Source: Methylocapsa sp.
Lineage (GTDB): Bacteria; Pseudomonadota; Alphaproteobacteria; Rhizobiales; Beijerinckiaceae
Assembly: GCA_017353815.1 (NCBI GenBank)
Contig: JAFMSB010000010.1
Location: 1-12,874, forward strand
Length of the DNA: 12,874 bases
Reading direction: 5' to 3'
Shown: positions 7,256 to 12,874 of the stretch, piece by piece
How positions within the stretch are numbered: the first letter of the stretch is position 1
How the letters are laid out: the number at the start of each line of letters is the position of its first letter
The notes under the pieces: model-generated
What the model was told of the DNA's origin: nothing
Databases searched by the model: none
Seen by the model: only the letters and a program-made list of their open reading frames with translations
Position numbers and translations under genes: made by a program

Positions 7256-7840
7256 ATGGTTGTCCTCAATCGAATTTACACAAGGACCGGCGACGACGGC
7301 ACGACCGCGCTCGGCAGCGGCGAGCGCCGCAAAAAGCACGATCTCAGGATCGAGGCCTATGGAACGATTGATGAAGCCAATTCGGCGATCGGCGTTGCGC
7401 GGGTCGAGACCGCAAAAGATACGGGCTGCGCCAGGCTCGATGCCATGCTGCTCTGCGTCCAAAATGATCTTTTCGACCTCGGCGCCGATCTTTGCATGCC
7501 TCCCGAATCGGGCGGCGGCAAAGAGCCTTTGCGCATTCTTCAGTCGCAAGTTGACCGGCTCGAGCGAAAAATCGACGAGCTCAACCAGGAGCTTGCGCCT
7601 CTGCGCTCCTTCGTGCTGCCCGGCGGCTCGAAGGCTTCGGCCGCCCTCCATCTTGCGCGCACGATCACGCGCCGGGCCGAGCGCCTGCTCGTTAAGCTCG
7701 CCGGCACGCCGGGCGAGGAGGTCGGGGCCGCCGCGCTCAAATATGTGAACCGCCTGTCCGACTTTTTGTTTGTCGCCGCGCGCTACACCAATTCCAAGGG
7801 CGAAGCCGACATTCTGTGGGTGCCCGGCCAGAACCGGTGA
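7256..7840 (+). CDS. pduO: PduO-type ATP:cob(I)alamin adenosyltransferase
   Basis: This enzyme transfers the adenosyl group of ATP to cob(I)alamin or cob(I)yrinic acid a,c-diamide, forming adenosylcobalamin for B12-dependent mutases. The 194-residue length is normal for the PduO N-terminal type. Motifs are TRTGDDGTTALGSGERRKK (9-27, ATP binding), RIEAYGTIDEANSAIG (31-46), FVLPGGSKASAALHLART (119-136), RRAERL (139-144) and the C-terminal LKYVNRLSDFLFVAARY (161-177). I chose the ATG at 7256, 10 nt after AGGGA; a TTG at 7232 would add 8 residues without support. In many Rhizobiales the next genes are etfB and etfA, but here a 371-nt non-coding region and serB follow. Confidence 0.94.
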   Translation: MVVLNRIYTRTGDDGTTALGSGERRKKHDLRIEAYGTIDEANSAIGVARVETAKDTGCARLDAMLLCVQNDLFDLGADLCMPPESGGGKEPLRILQSQVDRLERKIDELNQELAPLRSFVLPGGSKASAALHLARTITRRAERLLVKLAGTPGEEVGAAALKYVNRLSDFLFVAARYTNSKGEADILWVPGQNR

Positions 7841-7972
7841 GCGCGGCCCGCTGCGGCCGCCACGGAGGTCAAATGCGCTAGATTAGCTTCGAAAATCCTG
7901 CCCGCGAGTACCTCAACGCGTCCGCAAAAAAACGCTAAGTGCAGTCCGCAGTAAAGTCACAAAATCCAAGAA

Positions 7973-7997
7973 CTCGCCCGAAAGAGGCGCGGGCGAG
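7973..7997. other. GC-rich hairpin
   Basis: CTCGCCCG and CGGGCGAG form a perfect 8-bp stem with a 9-nt loop. Neither side is followed by a T run, so it is not a standard intrinsic terminator. It could be part of a structured RNA or a transcript 3' end. Confidence 0.35.
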
Positions 7998-8090
7998 CTG
8001 CCAAACTAAACTGCTTTGCTCAAACCCATGCGCCGCAAGCCAAAAGACGTATACGTGCTTGTAAGATTTTCGGCGGCGACCGGAAAAAAA

Positions 8091-8106
8091 TGTTTCCCGT
8101 GAAACA
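8091..8106. promoter_or_regulatory. parS-like ParB binding site
   Basis: The 16-mer TGTTTCCCGTGAAACA differs from the widely conserved chromosomal ParB site TGTTTCACGTGAAACA at one base. The palindrome extends by AAAA on the left and TTTT on the right (8087-8110). ParB recognises this site near the replication origin and spreads from it for chromosome segregation. It lies in a non-coding region, as many such sites do. parA and parB are not in the window. A 24-bp near-palindrome with this core is unlikely to be chance, but ParB binding is inferred. Confidence 0.62.
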
Positions 8107-8167
8107 TTTTCTGAATAATTCTGAACAGCTTTGGTTTGATGGCTGGCCCCCGTTCCTCCCGTTCGAG

Positions 8168-8205
8168 TTAAGCCGGGCGGCCGGTATTTGTCACCCGGGG
8201 CTTAA
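8168..8205 (+). promoter_or_regulatory. Hairpin just upstream of the serB start
   Basis: TTAAGCC (8168-8174) pairs with GGCTTAA (8199-8205). GGG (8175-8177) then pairs with CCC (8194-8196), leaving two bulged G. The GGGG at 8197-8200, the only purine stretch that could serve as a ribosome binding site, lies in the stem, so the structure could limit serB translation. Alternatively it is a DNA operator. Confidence 0.3.
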
Positions 8206-8211
8206 AACCAA

Positions 8212-9126
8212 ATGTCTCATATCGCTACCCTCGTCTGTGCCCCTGACCGCCCGGCATTGACAGAGGATGTTTTGGCGCGCGCGTGCAGCGCATTGACCCA
8301 TCCCTCGCCGCCGGTCCGGCTCGCGCCCGGCATCGCCGCAGATTTTGCTTTCGAGCTGGCCGCGCCGGATAGCACGCGAACGGTTGCCGAAAGGCTTCGC
8401 GCGGCTCTCGAAGGCGCGCCCGCCGATATTATTGTCCAGCCTGGGCAAATGCGGCGCAAGAAACTGCTCCTCGCCGACATGGATTCGACCATGATCGGCG
8501 AAGAATGTATCGACGAGCTTGCCGGCAAAATTGGAAAGCGGGCAGAGGTCGCGGCCATCACGGAGCGCGCAATGCGCGGCGAGCTTGCCTTCGAGCCAGC
8601 CCTGCGCGAGCGTGTTGCTCTCCTTAAGGGCATGCATCGCGCCATCATCTCCGATGTGCTCGCAAGCCGCATAAGCTTGACTCGAGGAGGGCTTGCGCTG
8701 GTGCAAACCATGCAGAAGAACGGCGCTTACACGGTGCTTGTTTCCGGGGGTTTTTCGGTCTTCACTTGTGCTGTCGCAAAGAAACTCGGGTTTGACGCGC
8801 ATCAAGCAAACGAGCTCCTCTTTGATGGAGAGGGCAGAGCAACTGGGCTTGTCTTAGAGCCTATTCTCGGCGCTCGTGCCAAGCTTGCTGCGCTACTCAA
8901 ATACCGCGACAAGCTCGCGCTTCATGCCGGCGAAACTCTTGCGATCGGCGATGGCGCCAATGATCTCCCGATGCTAGAGGCCGCCGGCCTTGGCGTTGCC
9001 TTCCATGCCAAGCCGAAGGTGGCAGCAGCCGCCCATGCCCGTATCGGCCACGGCGATTTGACGGCGCTTTTGTACGCGCAAGGCTACCGGCGAGAAGATT
9101 TTGTTGCTATCGATCCCTCATCATAA
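8212..9126 (+). CDS. serB: Phosphoserine phosphatase
   Basis: SerB hydrolyses O-phospho-L-serine to serine, the last step of serine synthesis, in the cytoplasm. The 304-residue protein is a HAD-superfamily phosphatase. Motif I is ADMDSTMIGEECIDELA (88-104), with Asp89 as nucleophile and Asp91 as general acid. Motif II is VLVSGGFSVF (175-184). Motif III/IV is AIGDGANDLPMLEAAGLGVAF (244-264), with Lys267 in the following HAKPKV. Residues 1-75 form the N-terminal ACT-like regulatory region usual in alphaproteobacterial SerB. The ATG at 8212 has only a weak Shine-Dalgarno, inside a possible hairpin. pxpA follows after 17 nt, so serB probably heads a serB-pxpABC transcript. All catalytic residues are present. 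Confidence 0.96.
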   Translation: MSHIATLVCAPDRPALTEDVLARACSALTHPSPPVRLAPGIAADFAFELAAPDSTRTVAERLRAALEGAPADIIVQPGQMRRKKLLLADMDSTMIGEECIDELAGKIGKRAEVAAITERAMRGELAFEPALRERVALLKGMHRAIISDVLASRISLTRGGLALVQTMQKNGAYTVLVSGGFSVFTCAVAKKLGFDAHQANELLFDGEGRATGLVLEPILGARAKLAALLKYRDKLALHAGETLAIGDGANDLPMLEAAGLGVAFHAKPKVAAAAHARIGHGDLTALLYAQGYRREDFVAIDPSS

Positions 9127-9143
9127 TTCGCCTACATTGTTTT

Positions 9144-9908
9144 ATGGTGAGCGTTGATCTGAATTGCGATTGTGGCGAGGGTTTTGGCGCCTACCGCATG
9201 GGCGATGACGCCGCCATGCTCGACATTGTGACAAGCGTCAATGTTGCCTGCGGCTTTCATGCCGGTGACCCCGAAATCATGGCCAAAACTTTTGCCGCCG
9301 CAAAAGCAAAAGGAATCGCAATCGGGGCCCATCCGGGGTTTTCTGATCTTTGGGGTTTTGGAAGGCGCAGGCTGCCGCATACTGCCGGCGAGATTGAGAG
9401 GCTTATCGCCTATCAAATCGGCGCCGCGGGCGCGCTCGCCGCCTATGCCGGTGCAAGGCTAGCACATGTAAAAATCCACGGCGCCTTGAGCAACATCGCG
9501 GCCGAAGAGGAATCGATTGCACAAACAGTTGCGCGCGCGATCAAGACGGTCGGCAAAGATCTTGCTTTTCTTGTGCCCGCGGCAACGAAATTGGAGCAGG
9601 CTGGTCTCGCGCAAGGGCTTTCCGTCGCGCGCGAGATTTATGCCGACCGCGCCTATACGGATGCGGGTCTGCTCATGGCCAGATCCCTGCCTGGCGCCGT
9701 CTTGCATGATGCAGGGGAAGCCGCCACCCGCGCGGTTTCCATGATATCGGAAGGCGCAATTATTGCCGCCTCAGGCAAACGGCTCAGAACGCGCATCGAT
9801 TCCATTTGTGTTCATGGCGACACGCCCGGCGCGGTTGCCATGGCGCGGGCCGTGCGCGCGAAGCTTGAGGAGGCAGGCATCGCCATCACCCCGTTTGCGC
9901 GGCAATAA
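9144..9908 (+). CDS. pxpA: 5-oxoprolinase subunit PxpA (LamB/YcsF family)
   Basis: PxpA, with PxpB and PxpC, forms the prokaryotic ATP-dependent 5-oxoprolinase, which opens 5-oxoproline (pyroglutamate) to glutamate and so repairs a damage metabolite. The 254-residue length is usual. LamB/YcsF signatures are VDLNCDCGEGFG (4-15), VNVACGFHAGDP (32-43), IGAHPGFSDLWGFGRR (60-75), AHVKIHGALSN (107-117), YADRAYTDAGLLMAR (166-180) and CVHGDTPGAV (222-231). The usual VKPHGALYN is VKIHGALSN here, with two changes in an otherwise conserved block. It starts 17 nt after serB and is followed 11 nt later by pxpB, giving a tight operon. Older names such as lactam utilisation protein refer to the same family. 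Confidence 0.94.
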   Translation: MVSVDLNCDCGEGFGAYRMGDDAAMLDIVTSVNVACGFHAGDPEIMAKTFAAAKAKGIAIGAHPGFSDLWGFGRRRLPHTAGEIERLIAYQIGAAGALAAYAGARLAHVKIHGALSNIAAEEESIAQTVARAIKTVGKDLAFLVPAATKLEQAGLAQGLSVAREIYADRAYTDAGLLMARSLPGAVLHDAGEAATRAVSMISEGAIIAASGKRLRTRIDSICVHGDTPGAVAMARAVRAKLEEAGIAITPFARQ

Positions 9909-9914
9909 GGGAGG
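9909..9914 (+). promoter_or_regulatory. Ribosome binding site for the TTG start of pxpB
   Basis: GGGAGG begins immediately after the pxpA stop and lies 5 nt before TTG at 9920. It fixes this unusual start codon. Confidence 0.65.
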
Positions 9915-9919
9915 CCGGC

Positions 9920-10648
9920 TTGCAAGAGGAGCCTCGCTATCTTCCCGCCGGAGAAGCAGCGCTTGTCGTCGAATTTGGCGCGGCCATTGACCCAAAAATC
10001 CACAATCGCGTGCTTGCGCTCGATGCCGCCATTCGGGTGGCGCATCTCGATGGCGTTTGCGAGACAGTGCCAACCTATCGCTCCTTGATGATTCATTTCG
10101 ACCCGCGCAAATTCACCCATGAAGCGCTGATCGATGCGCTCGCAAGCCTCCGTTATGGAGAGGCGCCACCGGCCCGGCGCAAGCGGCGCTGGCAAATTCC
10201 TGCCTGCTACGATCCCGCGCATGCGGAAGATCTCGCCGAAGCCGCGGCGCTCTTAGGCATTTCGCAAGAGCGCATCGTTTGCCTGCACCTTAATGCAACC
10301 TATCGCGTCTATATGTATGGCTTTGCGCCTGGCTACGTTTTTCTTGGCGGATTGGCCCCAGAACTTACTCTGCCGCGCCGCGCCCAGCCGAGGCCGGCTG
10401 CGCCAGCGGGGGCACTTCTAATCGCGGGCGGCCAAGCACTGATTGCAGGCTGCGCCATGCCGACGGGCTGGTATATGACCGGCCGCACGCCGGCCAAAAT
10501 ATTCGACCCTGCCCGCAGTCCGCTGTTTCTCATGAACATTGGCGATGAGGTTTGCTTCGAGCGGATAGGTTCGCTTGCCTTCGATGCCCTCCAGAGCAAG
10601 GCCGAGTTGGGCGAAGTTCCTGCAACCGCGATCTTGGACGAGGCCTGA
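9920..10648 (+). CDS. pxpB: 5-oxoprolinase subunit PxpB (KipI family)
   Basis: PxpB is the KipI/AHS1 subunit that works with PxpC and PxpA in ATP-dependent cleavage of 5-oxoproline. The 242-residue protein has the N-terminal KipI domain (PRYLPAGEAALVVEFG at 5-20, then PTYRSLMIHFDP at 51-62). The cyclophilin-like C-terminal domain has YMYGFAPGYVFLGGL (131-145), LPRRAQPRPAAPAGALLIAG (151-170), the block PTGWYMTGRTPAKIFDP (181-197) and FLMNIGDEVCFERI (203-216). It begins with TTG after a perfect ribosome binding site. It ends 1 nt before the pxpC start, implying translational coupling. In Bacillus KipI also inhibits a sporulation kinase, which is not relevant here. Confidence 0.93.
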   Translation: MQEEPRYLPAGEAALVVEFGAAIDPKIHNRVLALDAAIRVAHLDGVCETVPTYRSLMIHFDPRKFTHEALIDALASLRYGEAPPARRKRRWQIPACYDPAHAEDLAEAAALLGISQERIVCLHLNATYRVYMYGFAPGYVFLGGLAPELTLPRRAQPRPAAPAGALLIAGGQALIAGCAMPTGWYMTGRTPAKIFDPARSPLFLMNIGDEVCFERIGSLAFDALQSKAELGEVPATAILDEA

Positions 10649-10649
10649 G

Positions 10650-11699
10650 GTGGAGGCGCGGCTTCGCGTGCTGCACGCGGGGATTGGCGTGACCATCCAG
10701 GATGGCGGGCGCTACGGCTATCTGCGTTATGGCATAACTCCCGCGGGGCCGATGGATTGGGCCGCGTTCCGGACTGCCAGTCTCGCCCTTGGCAACGACG
10801 ACCATTCTGCAGCAATCGAAGTTTCAACGGGGGGGCTGCAAATCGTTTGCGAGGGCAATGCGGTCTGGGTTGCCTTTGCGGGCGGGGAATTCGTTTGGCA
10901 TCGCGCGGGTGAGCTTATGCCCCAAGCGGCGCGCCTCCTTTTGGAGCCCGGCGTACCGCTTCAGGCGCGGGCGGGAGCATCCGGCACTTTCGCTTACCTC
11001 GCAGTCGAAGGGGGTCTGGATACGCCGGTGGTTCTGGGAAGCAGGGCGACGCATACGCGCTCTGGTCTTGGCGGTATCGGCGGGCGGAGCCTGAGAGCCG
11101 GCGATATTTTGCCCGTTGGTCTGAGCCGGCCGGAGCGCGCCCAATACTTCGAGGCGTCAATCGGCGCGCCATGGTTTACCCGTGAGCCTTTGCCGATCCG
11201 TGTCGTCCTTGGGCCACAAGACGATCATTTCGCTCCCGGCGCTCGCAAAATTTTCTTTTCGAGCGAGTTCACCTTGACGGCGGCGGCCGACCGGATGGCC
11301 TATCGCTTCGAAGGGCCGGAAATTGAATCGGTGCAGGGCTACGACATAATATCCGATGGCGCCGTGCTGGGAGCGATCCAAATCACGGGCAGCAAAAGAC
11401 CTTTTGTTCTTATGGCTGACCGCCAGCCAACCGGCGGTTATCCGAAGCTTGGGGCCGTTGCGCGCGCGGACATTGGCAGGCTCGCGCAAATGCGCCCGGG
11501 GGAGGCGTGCCGGTTCAAAAAGATCAGCCCGCAAGACGCGCAGCAATCTCTCCTGCGGCTCGAAGACGAAATCGCCGGGGCAATCTCGCACCTTCATCCC
11601 TTGCCCAAAAAGCTTACCACCGAAAGCTTATTTGCCGCCAATTTGATCGGCGGCGTTTTTGATGCGCCGCCCAAGGACCGCAACGATCGCGTGTCTTGA
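10650..11699 (+). CDS. pxpC: 5-oxoprolinase subunit PxpC (KipA / biotin-dependent carboxyltransferase-like family)
   Basis: PxpC is the KipA/AHS2 subunit of 5-oxoprolinase. The 349-residue protein shows GIGVTIQDGGRYGYLRYG (11-28), GPMD (33-36), GSRATHTRSGLGGIGG (130-145), IRVVLGPQDDHF (183-194), ISDGAVLGAIQITGS (234-248) and the block PFVLMADRQPTGGYPKLG (251-268). I chose the GTG at 10650, one base after the pxpB stop and 6 nt after GAGG, because homologous sequence starts there. An ATG at 10575 would lie inside pxpB and add 25 unrelated residues. It closes the pxpABC set. Annotation pipelines often name it urea amidolyase-related or allophanate hydrolase subunit 2 by distant similarity. Confidence 0.94.
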   Translation: MEARLRVLHAGIGVTIQDGGRYGYLRYGITPAGPMDWAAFRTASLALGNDDHSAAIEVSTGGLQIVCEGNAVWVAFAGGEFVWHRAGELMPQAARLLLEPGVPLQARAGASGTFAYLAVEGGLDTPVVLGSRATHTRSGLGGIGGRSLRAGDILPVGLSRPERAQYFEASIGAPWFTREPLPIRVVLGPQDDHFAPGARKIFFSSEFTLTAAADRMAYRFEGPEIESVQGYDIISDGAVLGAIQITGSKRPFVLMADRQPTGGYPKLGAVARADIGRLAQMRPGEACRFKKISPQDAQQSLLRLEDEIAGAISHLHPLPKKLTTESLFAANLIGGVFDAPPKDRNDRVS

Positions 11700-11831
11700 G
11701 CCTTCGCCGCGAAGGAGCCGGAATGATTTGGAGCTCAATGTCGGAAAGCAGAGAACCGCTGCATCCGGCGTTTGACGGGCGCTATCGGTTGCCGGTAAGT
11801 TTTTTCCGCCTCCCAGACGAAGCCACATGGC

Positions 11832-12506
11832 ATGAGCAAGCAGTCCGAGTTTGCGGTACTCCTCGGGATGAACCCGCTTTTCGCCGGGCTCGGGGAAGAA
11901 TCGATCAACAAGATTGCTGGCCTGTGCCATACACATCATCTTACTGCTGGCGAAATCCTTTTCCAGAAGGGGGACAAAGGGGATGCGTTGTTCGGCATCC
12001 GGCGGGGACAGATTCGCATCGAGACAGGCTCTCGCGGCGGCAAGCGGCTAACGATGAATATGCTTGGCGCGGGGGATCTTTTTGGAGAAATAGCGGTCCT
12101 GGATGGTCAACCGCGCACCGCGGATGCAACGGCAGCCGAGCCCTGCGAGCTTTTTGTTGTCAACCGCAACGATTTCTTGAACTTTCTCGAAAGCGAGCCG
12201 CGGGTTGCGGTGAAGCTCATCGGGCTCCTTTGCGAGCGGATCCGGTGGGCTACCGACCGGCTGGAAGAGTCGACCCTGCTCTCACTTCCGGTCCGCCTGG
12301 CGCGGCGGCTCTCTGCGCTTGCTTCCGACTTCGGAGCGGATGTGTGCATTTCCCAAGAACAACTTGGAATCTATGTCGGGGCGACACGCGAGAGCGTGAA
12401 CCGCCAGCTGCAGGAGTGGCGGCGGCAGGGAATCATCGAGTTGCACCGCGGGCGCATTTTGCTGCTCGATGCCGGCCGCCTCAAGGCCGAAGCGCTTCAG
12501 GACTGA
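11832..12506 (+). CDS. Crp/Fnr-family transcriptional regulator
   Basis: The 224-residue protein has a cyclic-nucleotide-binding beta-roll (about 15-125), a long dimerisation helix (about 125-150) and a C-terminal winged helix-turn-helix (about 155-215). The recognition segment is ISQEQLGIYVGATRESVNRQLQEW (173-196, here in two overlapping helices). GEIAVLDGQPRTA (85-97) keeps the Gly-Glu and Arg-Thr-Ala pattern of the phosphate-binding cassette, so cAMP or another cyclic nucleotide is a plausible ligand. The N-terminal Cys cluster of FNR is absent, so an oxygen-sensing Fe-S cluster is unlikely. The ATG at 11832 has a poor Shine-Dalgarno; no better in-frame start exists upstream. It lies 132 nt after pxpC and 151 nt before tal. 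Its targets cannot be told from the sequence. Confidence 0.92.
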   Translation: MSKQSEFAVLLGMNPLFAGLGEESINKIAGLCHTHHLTAGEILFQKGDKGDALFGIRRGQIRIETGSRGGKRLTMNMLGAGDLFGEIAVLDGQPRTADATAAEPCELFVVNRNDFLNFLESEPRVAVKLIGLLCERIRWATDRLEESTLLSLPVRLARRLSALASDFGADVCISQEQLGIYVGATRESVNRQLQEWRRQGIIELHRGRILLLDAGRLKAEALQD

Positions 12507-12657
12507 ACCTTCGCGGCTGCCGGCGAAACCCCGCTGCGGCTATGGAACCTCGGTTTAGCGCGCCCATTTATTAAGCGCGCGCCAGGGACTAGTGCTCGCG
12601 AGAAGCCTCGCCGCCAAAGCGAAAATCGCCGCAAACCTGCCCAAAGGGAGCCTGTCG

Positions 12658-12874
12658 ATGAACCCGCTCAAATTGCTTTTCGCCAACGGACAAAGCTGCT
12701 GGATGGATGATTTGTCACGCAATATGATCGTGAGCGGCGAATTGGCCCGCCGCGTGGCAGAAGAGGAGCTGCACGGCATCACTTCCAATCCGACAATCTT
12801 TGAAAAGGCGATTTCCGGCGGCAAAGAGTATAATGGCGACATTGCCCGCCTTGCGGGCGCGGGGCTTTCACCGG
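12658..12874 (+). CDS. tal: Transaldolase (partial, right edge)
   Basis: Transaldolase moves a dihydroxyacetone unit between sugar phosphates in the non-oxidative pentose phosphate pathway. Only the first 72 codons are visible. They start MNPLKLLFANGQSCWMDD, continue with SGELARR and then the conserved GITSNPTIFEKAISGG (about 41-56), matching the N-terminus of long alphaproteobacterial transaldolases. In many Rhizobiales the gene encodes a fusion with glucose-6-phosphate isomerase, and the window ends too early to tell. AGGGAG lies 8 nt before the ATG. The Schiff-base lysine lies beyond the edge. The motif QSCWMDD differs from the commoner QSVWLD. Confidence 0.92.
   Translation, partial: MNPLKLLFANGQSCWMDDLSRNMIVSGELARRVAEEELHGITSNPTIFEKAISGGKEYNGDIARLAGAGLSP

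Larger units (their letters stand above)
7841..8211. other. 371-bp intergenic region carrying palindromes and a parS-like site
   Basis: No reading frame here looks coding. Directly after the adenosyltransferase stop is a perfect 6-bp stem (GCGGCC/GGCCGC, 7843-7860) without a T run. Then GGAGG (7864-7868) precedes an ATG-CGC-TAG minimal frame (7873-7881). Further on are a hairpin (7973-7997), a perfect 10-bp palindrome ACGTATACGT (8047-8056), the parS-like site (8091-8106), and a direct repeat TTCTGAA at 8109 and 8119, one helical turn apart. The serB-proximal hairpin (8168-8205) ends the region. It is richer in A and T than the flanking genes. The serB promoter should lie here but is not obvious. 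Confidence 0.6.

Noticed and set aside
7841..8211. Possible tRNA or CRISPR array in the long intergenic region
   Set aside because: No cloverleaf with a TTCRA arm and CCA-side acceptor could be drawn, and there are no regularly spaced direct repeats beyond the single 7-bp TTCTGAA pair.
12510..12527. TTCGC...GCGAA imperfect hairpin after the Crp/Fnr gene
   Set aside because: The stem is short and bulged with no following T run, so it is not a convincing intrinsic terminator.
12558..12580. GCGCGC...GCGCGC inverted repeat before the transaldolase
   Set aside because: GCGCGC is self-complementary, the loop is 11 nt, and there is no T run; too weak to call a terminator or operator.

Overview
This GC-rich window looks like the chromosome of an alphaproteobacterium of the Hyphomicrobiales (Rhizobiales). 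The evidence is the gene set and neighbourhoods: rimP-nusA, a small lipoprotein directly before lysA, then a TIGR02302/DUF4175 giant membrane protein, a twin-transmembrane protein and a PduO-type adenosyltransferase. A REP-like palindrome of a kind common in Bradyrhizobium and its relatives points the same way. A Beijerinckiaceae/Methylocystaceae-type genome would fit, but genus is not decided here.

Layout. Positions 1-2046, minus strand: rimP followed by nusA (20-bp overlap; nusA runs off the left edge). This is the start of the usual rimP-nusA-infB translation/transcription operon. Upstream of rimP the minus strand carries a putative promoter, three hairpins and a clear intrinsic terminator (2139-2169), which together look like a transcription attenuator. 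Positions 2260-2553 hold no convincing gene. From 2554 onward all genes are on the plus strand: lptM-lysA (envelope lipoprotein plus the last step of lysine synthesis), a TTG-started 889-residue TIGR02302 protein, and a 62-residue twin-transmembrane protein. A REP-like palindrome and a cob(I)alamin adenosyltransferase follow.

Positions 7841-8211 are a 371-bp gene-free stretch. It contains a parS-like site (8091-8106) one base from the ParB consensus, several palindromes, and a hairpin against the serB start. After it come serB (phosphoserine phosphatase) and the compact pxpA-pxpB-pxpC set (ATP-dependent 5-oxoprolinase), a Crp/Fnr-family regulator that keeps cyclic-nucleotide-binding residues, and the first 72 codons of a transaldolase, cut by the right edge.

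Most of the window is housekeeping or amino-acid metabolism: lysine, serine, oxoproline/glutamate recycling, cobalamin and the pentose phosphate pathway. I see no phage, transposon, CRISPR array, tRNA or rRNA. The most interesting signals are non-coding: the rimP leader attenuator with a perfect 8-nt candidate antiterminator, and the parS-like site. No wholly new gene system is evident.
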